The notes below the pieces were generated by a model. It was not told the origin of the DNA. It saw only the letters and a list, made by a program, of their open reading frames with translations, and did not search any database. From Deltaproteobacteria bacterium (GTDB lineage: Bacteria > Desulfobacterota > Desulfobacteria > Desulfobacterales > SURF-15): a stretch of DNA of 17,167 bases. Shown piece by piece: positions 1 through 8,180 of the stretch. How positions within the stretch are numbered: the first letter of the stretch is position 1; every line of letters begins with the position of its first letter. The translations under genes were made by a program, and so were the position numbers. Location of the stretch: positions 1 through 17,167 of the forward strand of contig JAHEHB010000023.1 of the NCBI GenBank assembly GCA_024644775.1, written 5' to 3'.

Positions 1-1
1 A

Positions 2-223
2 AAAGCCTTAGCCGCTCTGGATGATAAGGATATAGATACATCGGATATCCCGGAAATCACAGATTGGGACTCTGGGATCGTAGGCCGTTTTTACAAACCT
101 ATTAAACAGAAGCTTACCATCAGGCTCGATTCCGATGTTGTTGAGTGGTTCAAACGCCACAATCCCCACTATCAGTCGGCAATCAATAAGGCATTAAGAG
201 ACTATATACAGGCGGTACAATAG
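2..223 (+). CDS. brnA: BrnA-type antitoxin, C-terminal part (5' end outside window)
   Basis: The open frame enters at the window edge and gives 73 residues before a TAG stop. The segment contains DIDTSDIPEITDWDSG, then a basic strand QKLTIRLDSDVVEWFK, then YQSAINKALRDYI near the end. This is the usual layout of BrnA antitoxins: a DIPE-type linker followed by a ribbon-helix-helix DNA-binding domain in which RLD.D....F is the strand and INKALRDY the second helix. BrnA proteins neutralise the BrnT ribonuclease toxin and repress their own operon (family knowledge). The brnT partner normally lies immediately upstream, which here is outside the window, so the pair cannot be confirmed. Another BrnT gene lies at 8563-8835 on the opposite strand with a different antitoxin. 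Confidence 0.85.
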   Translation, partial: KALAALDDKDIDTSDIPEITDWDSGIVGRFYKPIKQKLTIRLDSDVVEWFKRHNPHYQSAINKALRDYIQAVQ

Positions 224-321
224 GGTAGAATTAAACAATCAGGGAAAATCCCCCATAGAATTTTTTTGAATATCAAGATGAAAAAGGCTACCCGCTATCA
301 AGGCTGGTATGGCTTGATTGG

Positions 322-342
322 AAAAACCGGGCAAAAATCCCG
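322..342 (-). terminator. Weak intrinsic terminator downstream of dppF
   Basis: Read on the - strand, a short GC stem CGGG/CCCG (339-342 with 328-331, loop ATTTTTG) is followed by G and a run of five T (326-322), 49 bases past the dppF stop. The stem is only 4 bp, so this is a tentative call. On the + strand, a GGGA/TCCC stem (242-252) followed by a T run (260-267) could similarly end the brnA transcript but is weaker still. Confidence 0.35.
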
Positions 343-390
343 CAGGTTGAAATAAAACGCAGGTGGAAGAGGAACTGGCGAGAAGGTCTT

Positions 391-1374
391 TCAATTGATG
401 GGAAAATGGCATGCAATATGGTGGTCCCGGCTGATTTCCCGATATTCGGGTACGGCATCCGAACAATCCTCCCGTCTATAGTGACAGCGCAAATGAAAAG
501 GACATCCCGGCGGAGGGTTAATGGGAGACGGGACATCCCCTTGTATTATGATTCGTTCTTTTTTTGCTTTTGGATTCGGCATGGGAGCAGCGGACAGCAG
601 AGCCAGGGTATAGGGATGTCGTGGTCGGCTGTAGATTTCTTCGACAGCGGCCATTTCCATAATTTTGCCAAGATACATTACCGCCACCCGATTGCTGACA
701 TATTCCACCACCCGAAGGTCATGGGCAATAAACAGGTAGGTTAGCCGGAATTCTTGCTGAAGCTCCATGAGCAGGTTCAACACCTGCGCCTGGATGGAGA
801 CATCCAGAGCAGAGACCGGTTCATCCGCTATGATGAGTTTTGGCTTCAGCACCAGTGTTCGAGCGATGGCAATCCGTTGACGTTGACCGCCGCTAAACTG
901 ATGGGGATATCGGCGCATATGCTCCGGACGAAGTCCGACACGCTCAAGCACACCGGCGACCCTTTCTTCGGTCTCTTTTTTTGACCCTGTTAAATTGTGG
1001 ATTTTTAACGGTTCGGAAACAATCCGTTTGATATTCATACGGGTGTCAAGGGAAGCGTAGGGATCCTGAAAAATCATGGTCATGTCTTGCCGCAACCGGC
1101 GCATCTCCTGATGACGTAACGACAAAATATCGCGCCCGTCAAATATAATCTTCCCTTCGGTGGGATCGATGAGTCTTAAAATGAGTTTGCCTGCCGTTGA
1201 TTTTCCACAGCCGCTTTCCCCCACCAGTCCTAACGTCTCACCATTTGTGACATGAAAATCGATTCCATCTACCGCATAAACCTTTGCGACGGTTTTGGAA
1301 AACACGCCACCTGTGATAGGAAAGTGCTTCTTTAAATTCTCGATTTGCAAGAGAATGTTGTTTGTTTGATTCAT
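391..1374 (-). CDS. dppF: Peptide ABC transporter ATP-binding protein (DppF/OppF family)
   Basis: This is the second ATPase of a dipeptide/oligopeptide-type importer; it hydrolyses ATP on the cytoplasmic face of the DppB-DppC channel. The 327 residues carry Walker [10 protein letters not shown] (52-60), the Q-loop Q103 in IFQDPYASLD, the signature SGGQRQR (161-167), Walker B LIIADEP (180-186) and the H-loop histidine H218 in IAHD. The oligopeptide/dipeptide C-terminal extension (HPYT, then PPPGCPFHLRC) is complete. It holds four cysteines (C291, C297, C304, C322) in the spacing that binds an iron-sulfur cluster in this ATPase family. DppF rather than DppD is indicated by the 'FPITGGVF...V.AVDGI' N-terminus. 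The ATG has no obvious Shine-Dalgarno, but a stop four codons upstream excludes a longer start. It is the last gene of the - strand cluster, 111 bases after dppD. The transported substrate cannot be read from the ATPase. Confidence 0.95.
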   Translation of the reverse strand: MNQTNNILLQIENLKKHFPITGGVFSKTVAKVYAVDGIDFHVTNGETLGLVGESGCGKSTAGKLILRLIDPTEGKIIFDGRDILSLRHQEMRRLRQDMTMIFQDPYASLDTRMNIKRIVSEPLKIHNLTGSKKETEERVAGVLERVGLRPEHMRRYPHQFSGGQRQRIAIARTLVLKPKLIIADEPVSALDVSIQAQVLNLLMELQQEFRLTYLFIAHDLRVVEYVSNRVAVMYLGKIMEMAAVEEIYSRPRHPYTLALLSAAPMPNPKAKKERIIIQGDVPSPINPPPGCPFHLRCHYRREDCSDAVPEYREISRDHHIACHFPIN

Positions 1375-1485
1375 GTTAAATTTTCAATTATTGTAGCCGC
1401 CTCGCTTTCAGAAACGTCTGTGCGGAAGCCGTTGGGTGAAAATAATTATTCAAGTTTCGCACCCGCAATTCCGTGGTTTTCGAAA

Positions 1486-2502
1486 TCAATCATACAAGCA
1501 ACACGCTACATTATGTCCATTTTCGGACTCTAGAAGATGTGGCTTTTTTTTCACACAGTTTTCCAATCGCTTTGAACATCTCGGATGAAAGGCGCAGCCG
1601 TCTGGCAAGTCTGTGAGACTCGGCACCAGCCCTTCGATTTCAATAAGTTTTGACTTCGTTTTAATGGCCTCTTCGCTTGGAATCGACCCGATAAGGCCCT
1701 GTGTGTAAGGATGAAGGGGGTTTTCAAAAAGCTTGACGACATCCGCCTGTTCAACCACTCGCCCCGCATACATGACGATGACCTGTTGGGCGGTTTCAGC
1801 TACCACGCCGAGATCATGGGTAATAAACATGATAGCCGTTCCCAGCTTCTTTTTTAGATCATTCATCAGCTCCAATATCTGAGCCTGTATGGTGACATCC
1901 AGGGCAGTAGTGGGCTCATCGGCAATAAGCAAACTTGGATGACAGCTCAGCGCCATGGCAATCATGATCCGTTGGCGCATCCCCCCGCTCATCTGATGGG
2001 GATATTCTTTAATTCGACGCTCCGGTTCTGCGATACCCACTAGATCAAGCATTTCCTTTGCTTTGGATATGGTGTCTCTTTTGGGCAGTTTCTGGTGGAG
2101 CCGAATGGCTTCCATAATCTGTTCACCCACCGTATAAACCGGATTGAGCGAGGTCATAGGCTCCTGAAATATCATACAGATCTCGCATCCACGGATTTTT
2201 CGCATCTTCTTTTTGCTGATACTGGCGAGATTCGATTCTTTAAACCATATGCTTCCACCGGCAATTCGGCCGGGCGGACTGGGAAACAGGCGCATAATGG
2301 ACAGGGCGGTTACGCTTTTGCCACATCCGGACTCACCCACAACACCGAGGGTTTCGCCCGAGCGAATCTGAAAATTCACACCGTCTACAGCTTTTACCTC
2401 GCCTTCATCGGTGTCAAAATAGGTTTTAAGGTTTTTTACCTTCAGAACCACCTCCGAATCTGAAGCGATGGGAAAGGGATCTGCATAGGACTGGTTTCTC
2501 AT
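1486..2502 (-). CDS. dppD: Peptide ABC transporter ATP-binding protein (DppD/OppD family)
   Basis: First ATPase of the peptide-type importer, 338 residues, a normal length for the family. It has Walker A GESGCGKS (56-63), the Q-loop in [12 protein letters not shown] (Q113), signature SGGMRQR (172-178), Walker B LLIADEP (191-197) and H229 in THD. The C-terminal substrate-transporter extension includes [12 protein letters not shown] (299-310) with cysteines C303, C309, C316 and C334/C335, the iron-sulfur-type ligand set of this family. SGGMRQR together with a [10 protein letters not shown]-terminus fits DppD rather than DppF. The ATG lies one base after the dppB stop (TAAAATG), so translation is probably coupled to dppB. 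The gap to dppF (1375-1485) holds nothing convincing. A 15-codon frame whose ATG overlaps the dppD end is probably chance. Confidence 0.95.
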   Translation of the reverse strand: MRNQSYADPFPIASDSEVVLKVKNLKTYFDTDEGEVKAVDGVNFQIRSGETLGVVGESGCGKSVTALSIMRLFPSPPGRIAGGSIWFKESNLASISKKKMRKIRGCEICMIFQEPMTSLNPVYTVGEQIMEAIRLHQKLPKRDTISKAKEMLDLVGIAEPERRIKEYPHQMSGGMRQRIMIAMALSCHPSLLIADEPTTALDVTIQAQILELMNDLKKKLGTAIMFITHDLGVVAETAQQVIVMYAGRVVEQADVVKLFENPLHPYTQGLIGSIPSEEAIKTKSKLIEIEGLVPSLTDLPDGCAFHPRCSKRLENCVKKKPHLLESENGHNVACCLYD

Positions 2503-2503
2503 T

Positions 2504-3451
2504 TTATCTGTACCGTATCCGCGGATCGAGAAATGAGTAACTGATATCAGCCAGTAGGTTCAAGATTGTCACAGAAAGTGCAACGAGTAGAACACCGGAT
2601 TGTAGAACCGGGATATCCTGGAAAATCACTGCATTCATCAGCATTTGTCCGATTCCCGGTAAAGAAAAAACAACTTCTATTATCACCAGTCCCCCAATCA
2701 AACGGCCGATTCTCAATCCCAGAAGCGTTACCACAGGAATCAACGCGTTTCGCAACGCATGCTTAAGGACGACAATGAATTCTGCCAATCCTTTGGCTCG
2801 AGCGGTCTGGATATACTCGTCTTGAAGAACTTCCAGCATGGAGGATCTCAGTTGACGCATCATCTCGGCGGCAACCACCGAACCCAAAGATACGGCAGGT
2901 AGTGTCAAACTGACAATGCTACGCCACAAATCTTTCCAGGGCTCCACATATCCTGAAGACGGAAACCAGCCCAGCCATAGCGAAAATGCAAGAATGAGAA
3001 ACATTGCCAGAAGAAATTGGGGCATGGCCACCCCGCTCACCGCGACAACGGTTCCGGTGGTATCCACCCAAGTATTCGGTCGGAGACTGGACATGATTCC
3101 CATGGGAATTGCGATAAATAGGGCATAGGCAATTCCCATGGCAAGGAGCTGGAGGGTCACCGGAAGCCGCTGAACAAAGAGGGTCGTCACATGGGCCCGG
3201 GTTCGAATGGAAACACCGAAGTCACCGTTTACCACACGACCCAGCCAAATTACGTACTGAATATAAAGCGGTTTATCCAGCCCCAGCTCTTTTCGATACA
3301 CCTGGAGCATTTCCTCGGTGGCACCGTCCGGTCCCACCAATGAGAGTGTGGGATCTCCCGGCAGGATCATGCATAATGCAAAAGAGATCACCGTCACGAT
3401 AAAGAGGGTGATGAGTGTTTGAAACAGACGTCGAATGATAAATGCACCCAC
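2504..3451 (-). CDS. dppB: Peptide ABC transporter permease, DppB family
   Basis: Inner-membrane permease, one half of the channel of the Dpp/Opp-type importer. I place the start at the GTG at 3451, which gives 315 residues beginning [16 protein letters not shown] after the start. This is the canonical DppB N-terminus, and an AAAGAGAG Shine-Dalgarno lies just upstream. An ATG at 3586 in the same frame would add 45 residues that overlap dppC and look nothing like the family, so I reject it. The sequence shows the first transmembrane helix, the periplasmic [16 protein letters not shown] segment, and the EAA-type coupling loop [12 protein letters not shown] that contacts the ATPases. It ends with the standard [10 protein letters not shown] tail. 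About six membrane helices are expected. It starts two bases after the dppC stop and ends one base before dppD. Confidence 0.93.
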   Translation of the reverse strand: MGAFIIRRLFQTLITLFIVTVISFALCMILPGDPTLSLVGPDGATEEMLQVYRKELGLDKPLYIQYVIWLGRVVNGDFGVSIRTRAHVTTLFVQRLPVTLQLLAMGIAYALFIAIPMGIMSSLRPNTWVDTTGTVVAVSGVAMPQFLLAMFLILAFSLWLGWFPSSGYVEPWKDLWRSIVSLTLPAVSLGSVVAAEMMRQLRSSMLEVLQDEYIQTARAKGLAEFIVVLKHALRNALIPVVTLLGLRIGRLIGGLVIIEVVFSLPGIGQMLMNAVIFQDIPVLQSGVLLVALSVTILNLLADISYSFLDPRIRYR

Positions 3452-3453
3452 GA

Positions 3454-4356
3454 TTAGACTCTCTTTGTTAATTGTTTGGGATCTAGAATAACCCTCAACC
3501 AATCGCCCAAAACACTGAACGACACCACAGTCACGTACACGCCAAGCCCGGGTAATATGGAAATCCAGGGGGCTTGCTCCAGCCACTTGTAGCCTGTCCG
3601 GAGCATGATTCCCCAGCTGGGTGTCGGCGGTTGAATACCGACCCCCAGAAAACTCAGACTGCTTTCAAGCACAATGGCGGTGCCCACCGTCAGGGTTGCT
3701 TGAACCAATATGGGGGCTGCCAGATTAGGAAGCACATGGGTTAAAAGGAGTCTGATGTGTCCGCAACCAAAGGCCCTTGCTGCTTGGACAAAATCCCGTT
3801 CTAAGATAGAAAGGGACTGGGCGAACACGAGCCGGGCGAAAAGCGGACTATATACGATGGCAATGGCAATGATGACGGCGCCCAAGCCGGGTTCCATGCT
3901 GGTGGCAAGAGACAGGGCGAGCAGTATCATGGGAAATGCCCAGATGGCATCGATGATACGCATAAACACCGCCTGAATTCGCCTAAAATAGGCTGCTGCC
4001 AGGCCGGTCAGGGTGCCGATGGTTGCAGCAAAAAAGACCGATACCGATCCCACTACAAAAGAAATTCTTGCGCCCACAATAAACCGGCTAAAAACATCAC
4101 GCCCTAAGTTATCGGTACCGAAGAGATTCTTCAAGCCCGGCGGATCAAGGGGCATGAAATCGAGTCCCAGAGGATCATAGGGGCACACCAGTCGTTCGAA
4201 AATGGCAAAAAACGCCAGAATTGCGAGCCCCAATCCGCTTAACCACAGTGATAGTCGCCACTTTTTCTTCTTCACAGGAGTGACCCAATTCTTTTGGAAT
4301 AGATTCGACCGGATGAACCGATTAGATGATCCGATTAGATGATCCGGGCGAAGCAC
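3454..4356 (-). CDS. dppC: Peptide ABC transporter permease, DppC family
   Basis: Second inner-membrane permease of the importer, 300 residues from a GTG start at 4356. An in-frame stop lies two codons upstream, and an AGGG ribosome-binding site sits six bases before the start. Family marks are an N-terminal helix at about 35-53, FERLVCPYDPLG, FGTDNLGRDVFSR (79-91), the EAA loop VQAARAFGCGH (190-200), SFLGVGIQPPTPSWG (235-249) and LGDWLRVILDP (283-293). The first 27 residues are atypical and contain a 13-bp tandem duplication (4318-4343). An alternative GTG at 4275 (residue 28) would skip them but lacks a ribosome-binding site. In most relatives dppB precedes dppC; here dppC comes first. No binding-protein gene precedes it on its own strand until 6552-8141, because the + strand binding protein intervenes. 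Confidence 0.92.
   Translation of the reverse strand: MLRPDHLIGSSNRFIRSNLFQKNWVTPVKKKKWRLSLWLSGLGLAILAFFAIFERLVCPYDPLGLDFMPLDPPGLKNLFGTDNLGRDVFSRFIVGARISFVVGSVSVFFAATIGTLTGLAAAYFRRIQAVFMRIIDAIWAFPMILLALSLATSMEPGLGAVIIAIAIVYSPLFARLVFAQSLSILERDFVQAARAFGCGHIRLLLTHVLPNLAAPILVQATLTVGTAIVLESSLSFLGVGIQPPTPSWGIMLRTGYKWLEQAPWISILPGLGVYVTVVSFSVLGDWLRVILDPKQLTKRV
4318..4343 (-). repeat. 13-bp perfect tandem repeat, two copies, in the dppC 5' end
   Basis: The unit ccgattagatgat (given on the + strand) occurs twice head to tail and is followed by a partial ccg. It lies between the assigned dppC start codon and the conserved body of the protein. Because 13 is not a multiple of three, a change in copy number would shift the frame from that start. 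A further 14-base match to the same motif (atgatccgattaga) occurs at 6497-6510, in the loop of the terminator between the two binding-protein genes. Confidence 0.8.
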
Positions 4357-4797
4357 TTGTTACCCTATAGTCGAGCTTATTAAACGGTTTAGAACACTAC
4401 CTTTGAGGCTGTGTCATGGTCATGGGATCATGAATCAAACAATACCATATTAGCAGAAAAATCTGGGGGCGCAATAGCTAATAAAGTGTGTAACTTGCCG
4501 CCCGATGTTATGGTTAGTTAAAAGTATTAAAGGTTTTATGTCCAAAATTGCATATGAATCGAGATTGATGTGAACGGCAAACATTCTTTATGTTGATTCC
4601 GTTAATTTGATCTGATAATCGAGAAATAATAGAGAACGTCTATTTATATTTCCGATTGAAAGTGAATTTTGCCCCTTCTTTTTGATTTGTTATTTCTAGT
4701 ATGAAAAATTTTTTAGGGCCTTTGTAAAGCATGATGAAAAACTGAGACTCCGTTCAACTTGTACGTTTTTTTAATTCCAGAATGAAAGGAGGAAATC
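4357..4797. promoter_or_regulatory. Divergent intergenic region between dppC and binding protein 1
   Basis: This is a 441-base AT-rich stretch that must contain the promoters of the divergent dppCBDF genes (leftward) and of the binding-protein gene at 4798 (rightward). The only strong signal is the AAAGGAGG ribosome-binding site at about 4785-4792. Other things visible are three TCATG motifs at 4414, 4420 and 4428 and an imperfect GC stem gggcgcaa/ttgccgccc (4467-4474 with 4495-4503). I could not identify a convincing sigma-70 or sigma-54 promoter. No protein-coding frame here looks real. Confidence 0.5.
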
Positions 4798-6384
4798 ATG
4801 TCACACGATTTGACAAGAAGGCAATTCTTAAAAGAAAGCTCCCTTTTGGCGGGTGCGCTGGCGGGAGCGGCTGCCCTGGGACCCGGTGCGACAAAAGCAA
4901 TGGCCGGCGCCTCTATCAAACGAGGCGGTGTCTGGCGCTTTGCCCGAAACAGGACGGTACCGAATCTCGATGTTCATCGAATCAGCGAATGGTTTGGCAG
5001 TATCGGCGGCATGTACGACTGCCTCGTGGACACCAAAATCGATCCGAAAACCAATGAGTTGAGTCTGGTCCCCATGCTGGGCACCCAGTGGAATTACGAA
5101 ACGGATACGCGCCTCATCTTCACCCTGCGAAAGGGTGTCCGCTTCCACGACGGCTCCATCTTTGATGCCAAAGTGGCAAAATGGAACCTTGACCGAGTGC
5201 GCCAGCATCCCAAGTCCTATATCAAGTCTCTCATCAAGGAGATAGACACCGTTGAGGTGTTGGATGATTATACCATCGCCATCCAAACCACGGTTCCCGT
5301 GGCGAGCTTGCTCTACAACTTATCGACAGGTAAACAGTGGGCCGGTATGGTCTCCAAGGCCTTCCATGACAAACACGGTGAAGACGAACTGGCCCGAAAA
5401 GGCTGCGGTACCGGGCCGTTCCGCTACAAGAACTGGATCGTCGATGACAAGGTTATTCTCGAGCGTTTCGAGGATTACTGGCAGCAAGGCGCCGACGATA
5501 AACCACTTCCCTATCTTGATGGCTTGGAAGAACACTATCGTCCACAGATCGATAAGGCGGTTGTGGATTTACGGGCCGGAGGCCTGGACACCATACTTAA
5601 TCCCTCGGCCCGTGATTTCAAGACCATCGAAACAGATCCGAGTTTAGAGTTGGTCAAACTACCGCCTTGGGAATTCGCCCATCCGGCACTTGGATTCAAC
5701 GCACGCCGGGGTCCATTTCAAAGCCATGCCCTGCGAAAGGCGGCATTGTATGCCCTCGACAGGGAAAAAATGGCCAAAATCATGGGATTTGGGTATTACC
5801 GAGTCCACCAGTATCCGCGGATTGTACCGGGGCAAGTGGGTTGGGCACCGGAAGAATGGCCGGATTATTCGTTCAACCTTGAGAAGGCGAAGGCACTGGC
5901 CAAGGTCGATTACCCCAATGGCGCCACCGTAGGTCTTTTCGCTATCCTCCGGGAGCCGGACATCACCTTGGCTCAGATCGTGAAAAGCATGTGGGACCGG
6001 GCAGGGATTCAAACCGAACTTAAAAGTCAGGAGCGGCTGCAGTGGATAGAAACCATGCGAAAGGACACCTTCGACGCGGCGTTTTGGGCCGCTTCGGCAT
6101 CTCTGGGGGGCTTTTTCAGGGGGTACTTCCTGAGCGGCGCTCCATCCAACTGGAACAACTTTAACCATCCTGAGATCGATAAACTCCTCAATCAAATGGT
6201 TTCCACAGTGGATCGTACCAAACGGCATGACATCGCGAAGGAAGCGCTCAGAATGGTCTATGAGACGGCTGAGGTGGGCTCCGCTTACGCCGTATCCTAT
6301 ACGGCGGGACAAAGGAAGGGCGTCAACGGGCTGCGGGCGGCTTATCAGAGCCCTATGCCCCATGAAGTATGGTTGGACACATAA
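4798..6384 (+). CDS. Tat-exported peptide ABC substrate-binding protein (SBP family 5), copy 1
   Basis: Periplasmic solute-binding protein of 528 residues that would deliver substrate to the DppBC permease. The start has a strong AAAGGAGG site six bases upstream. The N-terminus TRRQFLKESSLLAGALAGAA is a twin-arginine signal, and cleavage probably follows AMA near residue 36. Export as a folded protein is therefore predicted; there is no lipobox cysteine. The mature part begins RGGVWRFARN and shows family-5 marks: LRKGVRFHDG, DAKVAKWNLDRV, KGCGTGPFRYKNW, LERFEDYW and LRAGGLDT. Long blocks match the second copy at 6552-8141, for example DDKPLPYLDGLEEHYRPQID, and I estimate about 60% identity by eye. 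It is divergent from dppC and convergent with copy 2. The ligand is unknown; it may be a peptide but other ligands (opines, modified amino acids) are known for the family. Confidence 0.93.
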   Translation: MSHDLTRRQFLKESSLLAGALAGAAALGPGATKAMAGASIKRGGVWRFARNRTVPNLDVHRISEWFGSIGGMYDCLVDTKIDPKTNELSLVPMLGTQWNYETDTRLIFTLRKGVRFHDGSIFDAKVAKWNLDRVRQHPKSYIKSLIKEIDTVEVLDDYTIAIQTTVPVASLLYNLSTGKQWAGMVSKAFHDKHGEDELARKGCGTGPFRYKNWIVDDKVILERFEDYWQQGADDKPLPYLDGLEEHYRPQIDKAVVDLRAGGLDTILNPSARDFKTIETDPSLELVKLPPWEFAHPALGFNARRGPFQSHALRKAALYALDREKMAKIMGFGYYRVHQYPRIVPGQVGWAPEEWPDYSFNLEKAKALAKVDYPNGATVGLFAILREPDITLAQIVKSMWDRAGIQTELKSQERLQWIETMRKDTFDAAFWAASASLGGFFRGYFLSGAPSNWNNFNHPEIDKLLNQMVSTVDRTKRHDIAKEALRMVYETAEVGSAYAVSYTAGQRKGVNGLRAAYQSPMPHEVWLDT

Positions 6385-6421
6385 AAACAGGATGCAAAAG
6401 GAAACATTTGAGGCTTACGAC

Positions 6422-6440
6422 AAGGACAAGGGCGGTCCTT
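6422..6440 (+). terminator. Small hairpin after binding protein 1
   Basis: AAGGAC (6422-6427) pairs with GTCCTT (6435-6440) around a 7-base loop, 38 bases past the stop codon of binding protein 1. No T run follows, so it is more likely an mRNA-end stabiliser or chance than an intrinsic terminator. Confidence 0.25.
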
Positions 6441-6481
6441 GAAATAGAAATAAAGTGCGGCGAGTCGATCCAGGGCATTAT

Positions 6482-6546
6482 AACGAATCCGCCCAAATGA
6501 TCCGATTAGATTAACCTATTGTATCGTCCGGGCGGATTCGTTTTTA
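6482..6546. terminator. Bidirectional intrinsic terminator between the two binding proteins
   Basis: A perfect 13-bp inverted repeat, aacgaatccgccc (6482-6494) with gggcggattcgtt (6530-6542), flanks a 35-base loop. It is followed by a T-rich tail (tttttatt) on the + strand. It lies 97 bases after the stop of the + strand binding protein and just after the stop of the - strand copy. On the - strand the trailing sequence is only partly T-rich (gttataat), so termination should be stronger for the + strand gene. The long loop carries a copy of the ccgattaga motif also found in the dppC tandem repeat. Confidence 0.75.
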
Positions 6547-6551
6547 TTCTG

Positions 6552-8141
6552 TTAAGTCTTTAGCCACACCTCACCCGCGACGTTGTACCGCCAGTGGGTT
6601 CGAACTCCTTTCACTTTATTGTGGGTTCCCACCGCCTGGGTAATGGCGTAGGCAGAAGTGAGCTCGGCGGATTCATAAACGGTTTTTAGGACTTCTTTCA
6701 TTATTTCGTGCCGTTTGTCTATGTTCATAGTACGTACATGCTTTTCAAGCATTTTATCCACCTTGGGATTTTTGTACTGGCCCCAGTTGCCCTTGGCGTC
6801 GCTTAAAAGCTTTGGTCGCAGAAAAGCGCCCATGTAGGCGGCGGCGCTCCAAAAACCGGCTTGAAAGGTGTCTTTGCGCATGGCTTCGATCCAGCCAAGC
6901 CTCTCTAAACTTTTTAGCTCGGTTTTAATACCCGCCTTATCCCACATAGCCTTGATGAGTTGTGCAAACGTATTATCCGGCTCCCGCGAAATATTGAACA
7001 ATTCCACAGTTACGCCTTTGGGATACGCCTCTTTTAGCAGTTCCTTGGCCTTTTCCGGATTGTAGGAATAGTCCGGCCAATCTTCCGGTGCCCATCCCGG
7101 CTGGCCCTTGCTGATCCACGGATATTGATGGACCCGTGCGACTCCGAATCCCATAATCTTAACGATCTTTTCGCGATCGATGGCGTAACAAGCAGCCTGC
7201 CGCAATGCATGGCTGGTAAACGGGCCTCTTCGCGCGTTAAATCCGATGCAGATCTTTTGCCATTCGTAGGGCGGCAGTTCAATGTATACAAGATTGGGGT
7301 CATCCTTGATCGCTTTAACATCCCGGGCGGCCGGATTCTCTACGGTGTCCAACCCACCGGCGCGAAGATCGATCACCGCTTGGTCGATCTGCGGACGATA
7401 GTGTTCTTCGAGCCCATCCAGGTAAGGCAGAGGTTTGTCATCAGCGCCGTTTTGCCAGTAGTCCGGAAAGCGGTCCAAGATAATCTTCTGATCTACGATC
7501 CAGTTATTGTAACGAAACGGTCCGGTGCCGCAGCCCTTGCGTGCCAATTCATCGTCGCCGTACTTTTCCTGGAATGCTTTTGACACCATTGCACTCCACA
7601 ATCGGCCATCGGAGAGGTTGTACAGCAGGCTTGCTGAAGAATATTTTAGGTTGACGGCTAAGGTATCGTCATTTAGCGCTTCAACGCTATCGATTTCCTG
7701 AATATCGGATTTCAGATAAGATTTGGGATGGGAACGGACTCTGTCCAAATTCCATTTGGCAACGTTCGCGTCAAGTTTACTGCCGTCATGAAACTGAACA
7801 CCTTTTCGCAAATGAAACAGGATGCGTTTGCCGTCTTTTTCGACCTGCCATTCCGTAGCTAATCCCGGAATCAATTCCAGCGCATTGGTTTTTGGATTGA
7901 CTTTCGTGGATATCAGACAGTCATACATCCCGCCAACACTTGTCCAGTACATGCTAATTCGGTGCGCATCGAGGGTCGGTGGTGTCCACGAGGATGCAAA
8001 CCGCCAAATGCCGCCCCGTTGAATCGGCTCCGCGGCATGGGCGAAAAATCCGCTTGGGTCAAGCGCACCCACTCCCGCAAGTGCGCCAGCACCGGCCATG
8101 GTTGTTTTGATGAAATCTCTTCGTGATATTCTTCCTGTCAT
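6552..8141 (-). CDS. Tat-exported peptide ABC substrate-binding protein (SBP family 5), copy 2
   Basis: Periplasmic binding protein of 529 residues, a paralogue of the gene at 4798-6384. The start is the ATG at 8141, preceded by AAAGGGGG; the frame stays open to 8249 but the extra 36 residues have no signal or ribosome-binding support. The N-terminus SRRDFIKTTMAGAGALAG fits the twin-arginine consensus closely, with probable cleavage after AHA near residue 35. It shares RGG.WRFA, GGMYDCL, FHDGS, AKWNLDRV, KGCGTGPFRY and GEVWLKT/HEVWLDT-type ends with copy 1. Divergence is spread over the whole length, especially around the SLLYNL region and the last 100 residues, which suggests an old duplication and different ligands. 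It has the same direction as dppCBDF and could be the original first gene of that operon, now separated from dppC by copy 1. Confidence 0.93.
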   Translation of the reverse strand: MTGRISRRDFIKTTMAGAGALAGVGALDPSGFFAHAAEPIQRGGIWRFASSWTPPTLDAHRISMYWTSVGGMYDCLISTKVNPKTNALELIPGLATEWQVEKDGKRILFHLRKGVQFHDGSKLDANVAKWNLDRVRSHPKSYLKSDIQEIDSVEALNDDTLAVNLKYSSASLLYNLSDGRLWSAMVSKAFQEKYGDDELARKGCGTGPFRYNNWIVDQKIILDRFPDYWQNGADDKPLPYLDGLEEHYRPQIDQAVIDLRAGGLDTVENPAARDVKAIKDDPNLVYIELPPYEWQKICIGFNARRGPFTSHALRQAACYAIDREKIVKIMGFGVARVHQYPWISKGQPGWAPEDWPDYSYNPEKAKELLKEAYPKGVTVELFNISREPDNTFAQLIKAMWDKAGIKTELKSLERLGWIEAMRKDTFQAGFWSAAAYMGAFLRPKLLSDAKGNWGQYKNPKVDKMLEKHVRTMNIDKRHEIMKEVLKTVYESAELTSAYAITQAVGTHNKVKGVRTHWRYNVAGEVWLKT

Positions 8142-8180
8142 GTGAACCCCCTTTCGTTTGTTGAGTGTTTCAATAAAGAC

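Noticed and set aside
1375..1485. 15-codon ORF overlapping the dppD stop on the - strand
   Set aside because: It is short, without family match, and most likely chance in an intergenic gap.
3452..3586. 45-residue N-terminal extension of dppB
   Set aside because: It overlaps dppC in another frame and is not family-like; the GTG at 3451 follows a good ribosome-binding site and gives the standard N-terminus.
4464..4479. Possible sigma-54 site tgggggcgcaatagct upstream of binding protein 1
   Set aside because: Only the GG and GC dinucleotides at the right spacing match; the other consensus bases do not.
5659..6363. 234-codon open frame on the - strand inside binding protein 1
   Set aside because: It is antisense to a well-supported family-5 binding protein and has no recognisable domain; a long antisense frame is common in GC-balanced coding sequence.
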